Source: Aristolochia californica (lineage: Eukaryota; Streptophyta; Magnoliopsida; Piperales; Aristolochiaceae). From it: DNA of 64,000 nt. Below are positions 21,059 through 31,009 of the stretch, piece by piece. How positions within the stretch are numbered: position 1 is the stretch's first letter; each line of letters begins with the position of its first letter. Location of the stretch: NCBI GenBank assembly GCA_029961685.1, contig JARWKL010000009.1:30253708-30317707 (forward strand). The letters run 5' to 3'. Under the pieces are notes generated by a model that searched no databases, had not been told where the DNA came from, and was given only the letters and a program-made list of their open reading frames with translations. Position numbers and translations under genes: made by a program.

Positions 21059-24000
21059 ATGGAGACCCTTCCCGTCGAGGAATTCACCTCCGGGGCGAGC
21101 GGTCGTATCATTCCTGTGTTCCGCGACATCCGTAGGTCCCTGTTCTCCCGCCAGTTCGTGCACCGTGTTCTCCTCTTCCTCCACTCCCTCTTCCTCTGGC
21201 TCCTCCTCGTCCTCCGCCGCAACCGCCATGCGTCTTCCCCTTCCTCTTTGTCGCCCTCTGCTCTTTCCTCTCCGTCAAAGGCTGCAGCTATAAGGCGTAG
21301 AACCGTTTTCAGGAGGGCTGAGGACGATGCCGCGAGGCGCCGAGTTCTCGCTGAGGGCCTCACCATGGTTTCGGATGCCGACAGCGGGACCGCCTGCCGG
21401 TGGAGTACGTCGTTGTTCTATGGCTCGCGTAGAAATGCTCTCTTTTCTCGATCATGGCTCCCTGTTTCCGGTCAGATGAAGTAAGTTCTCGAATTTCCAT
21501 TTTTTATTCGTGTTCCTTGTTTCCCGAATTGGTTTTTTTTTTTCGTAGTTAGGAGTTTTGACTTTTTATGGCCCCCCCTCTGAATGAGAATTTTCCCCAA
21601 CCATTTATTCCATACTCCTCTCTTTTTGTCGGGTGGGAGGGTAGAAGTTTGCTTCCTTGCATGTGATGGAATTATTTGTTTCATTTCTTCTTTCATAGTT
21701 TATTTCATACCAAAGAGAACTTGCCCGAACACAGATCCGTTTTCAAGCCAGTCACCAGTAGGAAAAATTGCACCATTCCATGCTGCTTGTGCTATGAATG
21801 TAAGAATGAGTTTGAGGTATCCAGTTTCCTCCGCGGTAACAGGGTGGTTTGATTTTTTTATTTTTTTTATGCCTCCTGGCACTTCAAATGGAATTCATTT
21901 GGATAGTCTCAGAGAATCTACAATGAGTATAGCGAAGCAACACTTACTTTTCTGTATGTTCACTGTTAGGTATTCACAAAAAAGGGGGGTGGGGGGTAAG
22001 AGAAATTAAGGAAGTTGGGGAGAAAACTGATAGAGGAGAGACATGAAAGAACATCACTATTAATCCAACAAGCATGTGCACTGCTCGACATTCACAAAAA
22101 AAAAAATGAATGTGCACCAAATAAATTCAGAAAGTGAAGTTAGTGGAAGGAAGGGTAAAAAGGTGTCAAGTTTGTTCAGCCCATGAAACTTATGTCCACA
22201 CGCTGGGACTTTTGGTATTTTTGATTTGTGATGTTGGGTTCAAGGCACATCATGAACAAGTAATAAAATATCTCATAAAAAATGGAGTAGGGGAGAGAAT
22301 CTTGGAAGCATAATATTGAATGTAAGGATAGATTGTTGAAGCTTGGCCATGTTGTGTCCAACAAGTGCCTGCAGGAATGAAAGAAAGGTATAGTGGCTTA
22401 CTTTGATGCCTGTGTTCCTACCTCTTTTGAATGTGATGGGAAATTAATCACAGTGCCACAGTTATGAAGATGAATGCATGCTGAAATCCTTTTTGATATA
22501 TATTAGATATATGATGTTTCAAAGTTTAAAAATAAAAGGTAACTATCAGCTTGTTGTTTGAAGAACTTCATGTACTAGAAAACAAAAGTCATGAATTTCA
22601 TGATGCCAATTGGTTCAATGCCTTAATGTTAGAGAAATAGAGCACATGTGGGTTTATCTTTATAAAACTGATCACACATAGAAGATTGATTGTCTTCCGC
22701 GATGGTGGTTGAGTAGAGCGGAGGCGACAACAACAAGGACGTCGGGTGACAATGACGGTGACGGCAGAAGCGTCAGGGAGGGGGGAATGAGAGACGGAGA
22801 TCGGAGAAAAGAAAATAGGAGAGGAAGAAGATCAAAGACGAATATCGAAGAAAAAGAAGTTGAAATCGGAGCAAAAACCAAAACTTACCGCAGACTATAG
22901 TCCATTTTTTTCTCGCCTTCAGCCATTTTTTTCCCTATTTTCCCGAGCTCTGAATCCTCGTTTTCGAGATTCCCCGTAGTCTCGAACTCTGAACCCTCAG
23001 GCCCTCGTTAAGTTAATGAGTCGGCTCGCGAGCTTTCGAACCGAGCCATGGTTCGGTCGAGCTCGGCTTAAACGAGCCTCATCTGGATCTCAAACTCGGT
23101 TCGAGATCCAGATAAACAGAATCAAACCGAGCCAAGCTCAAGCCGCTCGCGAACCGGCTCTGTTCGATGCCACCCCTAGTTGGGCATTATTGTTTGGCAT
23201 GCTGTTCAACTTAAATTTTTTCTTTTTTGGTTCTGTCTACATGTATCTACTTTGTTGAATGTCACATTGTCAGTTATTACTTCTGTTGACATTTAATTGC
23301 GAAGTTTTGAGCACTAACAAATTTGTTGTTTTTCAGGGGTATTTTGATTGTTATACATGGGCTTAATGAGCACAGGTAGTACTCCTGCTGAGTTATACTG
23401 AGTCCTGTATATACATTTCCCTTTCTTTTTTGCTTTGTTGATTGCCATGGAATTTAATCTGCATTAAATGTGTCGAAACTCTTGTCAGAATCCTAGATGT
23501 GACATCCCACCTTGTTACAGTTGTTGGACATATTCTAATGAATCTCTGTATTATCTATTTCAGTGGAAGATATGCTCAATTTGCCCAGCAACTAACTGTT
23601 TGCAACTTTGGAGCTTATGCAATGGATTGGATTGGTAGATAAGCTTTGTGCTTAATTTTGGCTGACTTATGGTGTTATTGAGTCTGGAGTGGTTATCATC
23701 TATGCTGTTGAGCCCCCTTCTTGTCAACTCAGCTTCAGGATTTCTATTTGGGTTAATACATTACACATATCCAATATGTCCCAGTAATCTCAAGAGATAG
23801 CAATTTTAGGTTGTGTAATGCCATGATTTTGATTGTTCATACAATTTTAGGGCACTTTCAAAGTGTTGATGTGATGGACCTTCAACAGAAGCAACAGCTG
23901 TGTTGTTTCAGTTTGAAGAAAGTGCTGGCAAAAATAAGCCATATTGTATTTCCAACCAGCCATTGATGCAAAATGCTATGGAGAACAAAATCTTTTTTCC

Positions 24001-25218
24001 ACTAGTTATTCATATGCGAGAATCATGACTCTAGGAATTGAATTCTTGTTGAATTAGTGCATCATGGCTTGCGATGCACTATACTTCCTTTCAGGGTTTT
24101 CTCTTGTTAGCTTGCATGTAGGACATTTTGTGCCTTTTCTTTTGTGATTGATTTTAATCTGTGTAATTGACTTTGCTGTTCATAACATACCTATTTGGAC
24201 CATAGCTGACTCTTTTATCAAGTTAAGAACCTGATGACATTTTATCAGTGAATTTATATGATTGTAAAATATGAACTAAATCTTATCATCTTTCTAGGTC
24301 ATGGTGGAAGTGATGGATTACATGGATATGTGCCTTCCCTCGACCATGTTGTGGCAGACACTGTAGGTTATTTCTGATTTAGCTAAACCAAGAATTATGT
24401 AACTAGTTGCATCTGTTCTTATATTTGTTCAAATTTCACAGGTCATCTTTTTGGAGAAAATTAAATCTGAAAACCCTGGTGTGCCATGTTTTCTTTTTGG
24501 CCATTCAACTGGTGGGGCTGTGGTTTTGAAGGTAATTTTCTGGAAACTGCAATTTTCGTTGAAATCAGTGTTCCTGGTTGGAGATGCTTCTATGTAGTGG
24601 TCATGATGATATGTCTGTGCAGGCAGCTTCATACAGTCACATTGAGAAACTGCTAGAGGGAATTATCCTGACATCACCAGCTTTACGTGTGAAGCCAGCA
24701 CACCCAATAGTGGGGGTAATTTTGTTCTTGTTTTCCCCTGTGATATGGAACAGTCGTCCTTCAGCCCATTGACTAACAGTTAGAATTTTTTATATCAGGC
24801 ATTGGCTCCCGTCGTATCTATATTGGCTCCAAAAGTCCAAATGAAGGGTGCTAATAAAAGAGGCATTCCAGTATCAAGGGACCCTGCTGCATTGGTTGCA
24901 AAATACACTGATCCATTAGTGTATACAGGCCCCATCAGAGCCAGAACAGGCTATGAGATCCTTCGCATATCTTCCTACCTGACGCAGAACATGAAATCTG
25001 TTACTATCCCGTTCTTTGTTCTCCATGGAACCGCAGATAAGGTGACTGATCCATTGGCTTCCCAGGATCTGTACAATGAAGCTGCATCAGAGTTCAAGGA
25101 CATCAAACTCTATGAGGGTTTCCTGCATGATCTTCTTTTTGAACCGGAACGTGAAGAGATCGCTGGGGACATAATGAACTGGATGGAGAAGAAACTATTA
25201 CAAAGCCAACATTTGTGA
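21059..25218 (+). CDS. Monoacylglycerol lipase / caffeoylshikimate esterase-like hydrolase
   Basis: Seven exons with GT-AG introns join into a 399-residue frame: 21059-21480, 23337-23375, 23564-23634, 24298-24362, 24442-24531, 24623-24715 and 24799-25218. Phases agree at every junction. The N terminus has a hydrophobic segment (about residues 33-52) followed by a Ser/Arg-rich stretch, suggesting membrane attachment or a plastid-type leader. The alpha/beta-hydrolase core begins at GILIVIHGLNEHSGRY, has the nucleophile elbow GHSTGG (Ser221), HGTADKVTDP (Asp340) and GFLHDLL (His370), so the catalytic triad is intact. Plant relatives cleave monoacylglycerols, and the CSE branch acts on caffeoyl shikimate in lignin synthesis. 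Sequence alone does not tell me which substrate is used. Intron 1 (1.86 kb) contains a palindromic repeat. Confidence 0.88.
22960..23180. repeat. Foldback repeat in intron 1 of the hydrolase gene
   Basis: This is a GC-rich, self-complementary stretch. ATCTGGATCTC (23081-23091) pairs perfectly with GAGATCCAGAT (23103-23113). Outer GAGTCGGCTCGCGAGC- and GCTCGCGAACCGGCTC-type arms (about 23017 and 23144) are also inverted. It ends in CCACCCCTA, an end sequence seen in some hAT-type elements, but I found no matching opposite end. Confidence 0.45.
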
Positions 25219-25648
25219 ACAGTCAATAGGTTCGTTGTTAGCTCATGTCTCATACAGAAGCGCCAGTGTAATCTCGGCCCAAAATGGCCTCGTTGCTGCT
25301 TATGCAAGTAATGTAAGTTTGTGATGCTTGTAAACTTGTTCTATCACTTGATGCCCGCTAGTGTATATGCTTCAGTACTTGGAAAGGTGAAATATAGCCA
25401 CATTCGCATTTACAATTACTTAATATCAAATTAAGGGTATTTGAATAATTTAATTTAATAGTTATTAAAATCGTTGTTTAGAACTATCAAAGAGGACCAA
25501 GGGATAAAACAAAAAAGACAAGGAAAAAATGAGGTGTTCTACCATGCAATTCTTCTTCCCTACTTTGATACTTGTCCTCTATTACTAGACCATCCCTTCA
25601 AAAGGTGACATCGGCAGCTCAGTCATCGAATAAACCTGTATTAGAGTT

Positions 25649-25737
25649 GCAAAGTCTAATACCAATTTAAATTAAGACTTCTGTGTCAAATCTCTATAGG
25701 TTTCTCCCAAGAGCAGCTCTGCTGATCGTCGTTGGTT
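25649..25737 (+). pseudogene. Pectinesterase-inhibitor (PMEI) gene fragment, left copy
   Basis: The translation includes NLN.DFCVKSLQ and SPKSSSAD-like residues in broken frames, matching the first helix-loop of the PMEI domain. It breaks off where the decayed copia sequence starts (ACTAGCTGCATG near 25741). The last ~77 bases are repeated at 28147-28222 on the other side of the copia segment. Confidence 0.5.
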
Positions 25738-26079
25738 ATTACTAGCTGCATGAAACAAGCTCGAAATCCATTAGAAAGATGTAAAAACCACCTTTCTTTA
25801 TGGCAAGTTAGTGGAAGAATTTACATGGAACGACTATAAGGTTTTGTAGATTTTGGAGAATAAAGTGTACTAGTCAAATTTTTATATGAATTAAAACAAA
25901 CTCTTAGATGGTAACATGAAAAGTTTGATAGGATAATCCTTTCACATGATTTCAATATTTGTGATTTTGATCAAATATGTGTATTTGAAAGCATTTGATA
26001 GTTTTTTTACCATCTTATGTCTCTATATAGATGACCTTTTGATTTTTTGTAATTAACATGTTAAAATTTTCGGGGTAAA

Positions 26080-26703
26080 AAAATTGTAAAACAGAGTAAG
26101 CTCGACCCATGAACATCTTAAAAGCAATCAAGAAGAAAGCCAACGCTGAACCTTATTTCAATACAAAACTAATTTCATCCCACCACACGCTCTTAGAAGA
26201 GTTTCAATGGCTTCTGGACTTACAGAAGAAGAAACTAAAAAGGAAATTAACAGGGAATAGGTATTACTCTGGATGCCCGTTGTTGCTGAAGAATACCTCT
26301 ATTTATAGGTGATTTGTAGCACTGTATCGAGGAAGACAGTTGCGGAAATGAGAGATAGGAAGTTTTCTATCTCTTTCGGCGCGGATGGAGGCCTCTGACC
26401 GCTGCGACGGTCTGTACAGCGTTCGCCTCTGCTTCCCGCTACTTCCATTAATTCCCTTTCACACTTGAGTCTTTTAATTTCTGTTCATTTTTGCCCCCTT
26501 GGACCCCCGTCGGGGTTGGCGCCCCGAACCCGCCTTCATTTTACAGTTTCTTCACAAATACCGTTGCGGTCACAATTTGACCTCATCAGTGTCTAAGATG
26601 GAACTGTTAACTAATTTACTCACTATCGACATTGGCGCTCCTCATAATTGGGGGCCAGTGAATACATTAGTTTAGCAACAACTCGTGAGAGGTGGGCATT
26701 GAC
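26080..26703. mobile_element. Insertion of unknown type inside decayed copia pol
   Basis: This stretch is absent from the otherwise parallel copy at 33120-34715. It contains a CTCTATTTATAGG box (26298-26310), then a GC-rich portion with GGTTGGCGCCCCGAACCCGC (26513-26532). The TGGCGCCCCGAAC part resembles LTR-retrotransposon primer binding sites. It could be an LTR plus leader of another element, but I could not fix clean ends or a target duplication. Confidence 0.4.
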
Positions 26704-27357
26704 ATACTATCAGAAATATCTAAGTGATAATTTTGATATGAAAGATTTGGGTTACCAAATGTAATTTTTGGAATCAAAGTTATAAAGAAAGAAAATGAGG
26801 TTGTTTTGAGTCAATCTTATTAAGTAGAAAAAGTGTTAAGATGTTCATCTATGAGATATGTAAACTAGTTAGTAGACTATAAAATCCTAACATAAAAGTC
26901 AAGAAGAATGGGATAGGGTTTTATAGTTGAGGTACTCTCAGGTCAATAGAGGCCTGATGTAATTGTGGAACTTTACTAGATTGGATATTTTCTGCATTGT
27001 GGGACGATTGAGTAGGTACATGAGTAAACCTAATAAATTTCATTTGAATGTTACTAAAAGACTTCTAAAATAGTTGAAAGACACCCTTAATTGAAGAATT
27101 TATTATTGGAGTTTTTCTACTATGTTAGAAGGGTATAATGATGCTAACTAGATCTCGATGATACAAAGGTCATTCATGATTTTATATCTACCCTAGGTGG
27201 TGGTGTTGTGGCTTGGTATATCATCCAAGCATACCTTGATTACCAAATACATCATGGAGGGTAAGATGGTATCCTTAGAGTTTATCGGTGGAGAAGTATA
27301 ATGTCTCAAGGGTCTACTAGCACACATTCCCATATGGATAATCCAATTCTTGCTATA

Positions 27358-27800
27358 TGTTGAATTTATGAAAAAGAAAAATCCTTCATTGACTTCATAA
27401 ACTTATTATAATCAGAGTACATGAACCTCTATTTATAATAGAGGAAGGTAGTAGAGTCCAATTACAATAAAACTACATTGGTCCCAATTACACCCAAACT
27501 CTAACACTTAAAGATAAGTCCAAGCATAATTAAATAACTCAATATAGATAAAAGACAAATATAACTCAAACTAGAACTCTTCTAGGACGTGACTATAAGA
27601 TAAAGATGTCTTTGTGAGTCTTTCTTGATCTTCCAATTTATGTGATAAGGATGTCAGCTCGTAGTAATCATGGTGAGTATTACTTCTTATAGGTTTGGGC
27701 AAATCTTGTAGGCCTTCTTTGGTCGTATGACCCATCTTATAATACTCTTAGATATGTGTGCATTCCTTGGTCGTGTAGGTTTGGGCCCTATCTTTCAACA
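27358..27800. mobile_element. Solo LTR (443 bp)
   Basis: It starts TGTTGAATTTATG, ends CTTTCAACA and is flanked by a perfect 5-bp repeat CTATA (27353-27357 and 27801-27805). The parallel copia copy has a single CTATA at this point and no insert. A TATTTATAATAGAGG box near 27431 may be its promoter. This is the footprint of LTR-LTR recombination of a later element. Confidence 0.85.
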
Positions 27801-28146
27801 CTATAGAAAAAGTGAAAATTGAAAATCACAATTCGAAGTTATTTCGACAAATTGAAACTTCTTTATAAAGTCTTGGGAAAGCTCACATCAACTGAAGTGA
27901 TAACTACTAAGTCAATATTATATCAATGGAGAATTTGGCAAATCATCTAACTAAGGGTTTGTTGAGAGGTCAAGTACAACATGTTTGAGAGGATTAAGAT
28001 AAAAGCATATTTCTTGAGTTACCATTAGTGGCAAAGCCAATCTATCTGATTGGAGATTTTGACACGCAGGTTCAATGAGAAAAACAAGTTGATTGAGTTT
28101 CTTATCTGACCACCAAATTTATGTGAATTTAGTTCACTTCCATCTC

Positions 28147-28500
28147 AATTTAAACTACGACTTCTGTGTCAAATCTCTACAGGCTTCTCCCAAGAGAAGT
28201 TCTACTGATCTCCATTGGTTAGGCATCATCACCACAAGCTTAGCAAAGGCTAAAGCAGAATATGTAGGGACGAAAATCAACATGTTATTGGCAAAGACAC
28301 AAGATCCTTATGACAAAGAGAGGCTAAACGGATTGCAAGGAACTATACTCGAATGCATATTCTGCAATGAAACAAGCCAAGTATGCTTTCAAGTCGTTCC
28401 ACCAATCGCGATGCTGAGATATTGAGTGTGAATGATGAAAATGAAAGAAAAATTCAAGTTTCCGCAACCGCATTACATATTTTACACTGGTTATGGTTGA
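28147..28500 (+). pseudogene. Pectinesterase-inhibitor (PMEI) pseudogene, right copy
   Basis: The frame reads LNYDFCVKSLQASPK, then LGIITTSLAKAKAEYV and LLAKTQDPYDKERLNG, a clear PMEI domain. An extra T at about 28333 shifts the frame just before the third conserved cysteine (CKELYS in the other frame). A second shift follows AKYAFKS, before DAEIL. PMEI proteins are secreted cell-wall inhibitors of pectin methylesterase. This copy lacks a start and signal peptide and cannot be functional. A 77-bp part is duplicated at 25662-25738. Confidence 0.75.
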
Positions 28501-28649
28501 TTTTAAGGATTTAACACGCCAATTCATCGAAGCAGGTCCACGTATCAATTTTCCTATAATGATTTATGGAATGATTTAGAAACTGAAACCTCGAGGAATG
28601 CTTTTTATTTAGATATAGACTGTAAGATCATGGAGATTGAACAATGAAA

Positions 28650-29144
28650 TTACTCTGAAGCTTGCAGCTCTGCTTCCATCCTCTTAGCCATGGTCTGCAC
28701 GCTCAAGTCGATAAAGGACTTGAACTGATCTTCTGACAAAGTATCAGCCGGATCGCACACAAAGGACCATTCTATCGTACAGCTCCCTTCGAAATCAGGA
28801 AGAACCTTCAACCTCGCCGCGTACTCTGCAAGTCCGAGGTTATTATCGACGATCTCATAGCTGAGAGTGCGTTGGACGGGATCTATGGCGGTCAACTTCT
28901 CCGTGGCCCAGGCTACGGTAGCTCCGTCAGCCGATGGAATGCCGACCCCTCCGCAGTACCTGACGCATCCGATTTTGCTCCGCTCGCCTTGGACTAGGTA
29001 GCATGTGTCGACGGTAGAGAGCCATTTATGAACGGAGATGAAATCCTCAAGCAGCGACCAAACTTTGTCTGGAGAAGCGCCTCTCAGCTGGGAGCTGGAC
29101 CGGCCTTCCCACTTGCGCGGTGGCTGCTGCTTACCGTTCTCCAT
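28650..29144 (-). CDS. LFS-like SRPBCC protein 1 (164 aa)
   Basis: This is an intact intronless frame. I start it at the ATG at 29144 (MENGKQQPPRKWEG) because the frame upstream has no further ATG. It belongs to the polyketide cyclase/dehydrase and lipid-transport (SRPBCC) superfamily, in the branch with onion lachrymatory-factor synthase. Family landmarks are KWEG (11-14), SPDKVWSLLEDF (26-37), IGCVR (Arg62) and ATEKL (Glu82), plus CTIEWSF near residue 124. Arg62 and Glu82 line up with the catalytic Arg71 and Glu88 of onion LFS. It is the most diverged of the six copies and lies 10 kb from the rest. No targeting peptide is visible. The natural substrate outside Allium is not known. Confidence 0.85.
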   Translation of the reverse strand: MENGKQQPPRKWEGRSSSQLRGASPDKVWSLLEDFISVHKWLSTVDTCYLVQGERSKIGCVRYCGGVGIPSADGATVAWATEKLTAIDPVQRTLSYEIVDNNLGLAEYAARLKVLPDFEGSCTIEWSFVCDPADTLSEDQFKSFIDLSVQTMAKRMEAELQASE

Positions 29145-30100
29145 GAAAGAATCTTCTCCGCGGTTCACCTCTCTAAGGCCGGAGACACCCTAAAAAGCTT
29201 CCTGCTGTGAGGGATGGGAAAGAACCAACTTCTCTTTTATGCAGTGAGGGAAATGAAACAACAATGACGTTCGGGTATGATCCGGATTCGTCCCCGCCCC
29301 GCGTGGTGTAAAAATACCTTGGAAAAATAGAAGACGGTTACGTAAAACTAAAAAACATAAAAGAATCGCCTTTCTAAATGGCCTCTCACATGGAACATAC
29401 TGCTAGGTAACGTGTAAGAAAGATACGTCATGAATCACATGGATTATTTGGTAAAAAATAAATATAATATTTTATTTAATTATCATTAAACTGTTAAACA
29501 AATTAGATAGCTTTGAATTTAATTTTTTGCTATCATTAAAAGTTAAACTTATGTTATTTAATTATTTTGATTGATTAAATCTTATATTATAATAAAAATT
29601 CCATTAAAATCTATATCATATACTAACAACAGAGTTTGTCTTCATCAGTTTTAAATAACCAAGATGAGTTCTGTTCAGAAGGTCTTAGAATTCAAATCGT
29701 CGGACTCGGGCAGATTTGAGTCACACTCGAGGTTGCCGGCTGACCTCCGATCTTACCTGTCCCTTCCAAAACCCGGGTCAATTCAACCGAATAACGACTC
29801 GACTCGCCAGCTCGTAACAGTCTAGGGACCAAGCAAATCCAACCCCTTGGTAGACAATAGAAAAGCGCGTGCGCTTCTCACGTCTTTCTTACTCTCTTCA
29901 CTCCGCTCCTTTGTGTTCCTTTCGCCCTGTCTCTTACTGGTTTCCATCTTGTCTGCGACTCCGGTTCCTCACTCTCCCGTCATCTTCTGTTTGCTTTTAA
30001 GGTGCTCTCTCTGTTTCTCTCTTGATTTTCATGTGCACAGTAAATGTTATCTGTATTCTACGGTGTCTAAACTTTTTGGCCTGCCCTTAACTGAAGCAAC
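29145..30100. other. Divergent intergenic region between two genes
   Basis: This is the shared upstream DNA of the minus-strand LFS-like gene and the plus-strand split gene. It is AT-rich at 29400-29640. CATAAAAG on the minus strand near 29240 is a possible TATA box for the LFS-like gene. I see no other feature. Confidence 0.4.
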
Positions 30101-31009
30101 ATGAAGAACTTAATGCCCTCAAGACCAAGACCTCAAAAGACACTACAATTTGACAGGCGCTACGGTTGGGTGTATGCTATCTTTCTATTTTGATTCTAGT
30201 TAGGATCTATCCCTTAACTATTCTGTCTTGCCGCCTCTCTTTTAATGTGCTTCTGTGTCTAGAACCACGAAATTCTTGGGCTTGCTGACATGGTTATTTT
30301 GCTGGCAGGATTGATGAATGGAAGGATCCAGTGGAAGTAGCACTAGCCGGTGGCAGGGGAATGTGAGATTCTTTTTGTTCTTCCTTTTACGGTCCCTCCC
30401 ACATGACTTCCATCTTTCAATTTAGGATTTTTTGTGTTTATTGCATCTTTTTTCTCCTTTTTCTAGGTTTTGCATTTTGCCGCTTGCTAAATCGCTGGTG
30501 GAGATTGCTCTGCCGCCAGTAAGAAACTTGAAACCTTGCTCTGTGTTCCTGTTAATGAAGAGTCCAATATGGCTTATGACATGCCTGCTCTCCTTTACAT
30601 TTTTAGTGCATGGAGTTTTATTATCAAATACTTTACTCAAAATTTAATCAGGTGAGATCCAACATAGCTAATATTTAAAAGGTTTCGGTTCCACAATATG
30701 GTCTTTGCTGTTGTAGACTGTACATTCCTGGTAGACTAGTAAAATCGACCTTGTAGCTTAATTCTGGTGACGTATGAATGTATCTTTAGGTGTGGGAGTA
30801 GGGTTGTCTTCTATAAGTTGCTAACCTGATTGAGCTGTTTATTGTACTTCATTAATAGTTTTTTTAATAATATTGATTGATAGTTTACTTTTATTATTTT
30901 TTTGTATGAAATAACACACAGAAACAAAGCTTGGGTGATGGTTTAGAAGTTAGCGGTGAAGCTAATCTAGTGGAAACCAAGAAGACTAACTTCACAAACA
31001 AGAAGCCAA
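30101..31009 (+). CDS. Unrecognised spliced gene, 5' exons
   Basis: Four putative exons (30101-30171, 30309-30362, 30467-30518, 30922-31009) join in consistent phase to about 88 residues. They begin MKNLMPSRPRPQKTLQFDRR and continue YGWVIDEWKDPVEVALAGG, RGMFCILPLAKSLVEIALPP and KQSLGDGLEVSGEANLVE. Every junction has GT-AG ends. The 177 bases of exons 1-3 are exactly 59 codons. The composition is that of a real protein, but I cannot name the family. The end of the gene is not resolved: the last exon leaves in phase 1 and repeat-rich DNA follows. It may be truncated or have a very long intron. Possible later exons lie near 37308 and 37829, but I could not join them. Confidence 0.5.

Larger units (their letters stand above)
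25738..28146 (+). mobile_element. Decayed copia pol (RT/RNase H), with two later insertions
   Basis: Broken frames show reverse transcriptase (LEIHQMDVKT-like near 25760, YMERL-GF near 25830) and RNase H pieces further on. The sequence is co-linear with the second decayed copy at 33120-34715. Relative to that copy it carries about 620 extra bases at roughly 26080-26703 and a 443-bp solo LTR at 27358-27800. It has many stops and frameshifts and no LTRs of its own that I could identify. Confidence 0.8.
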
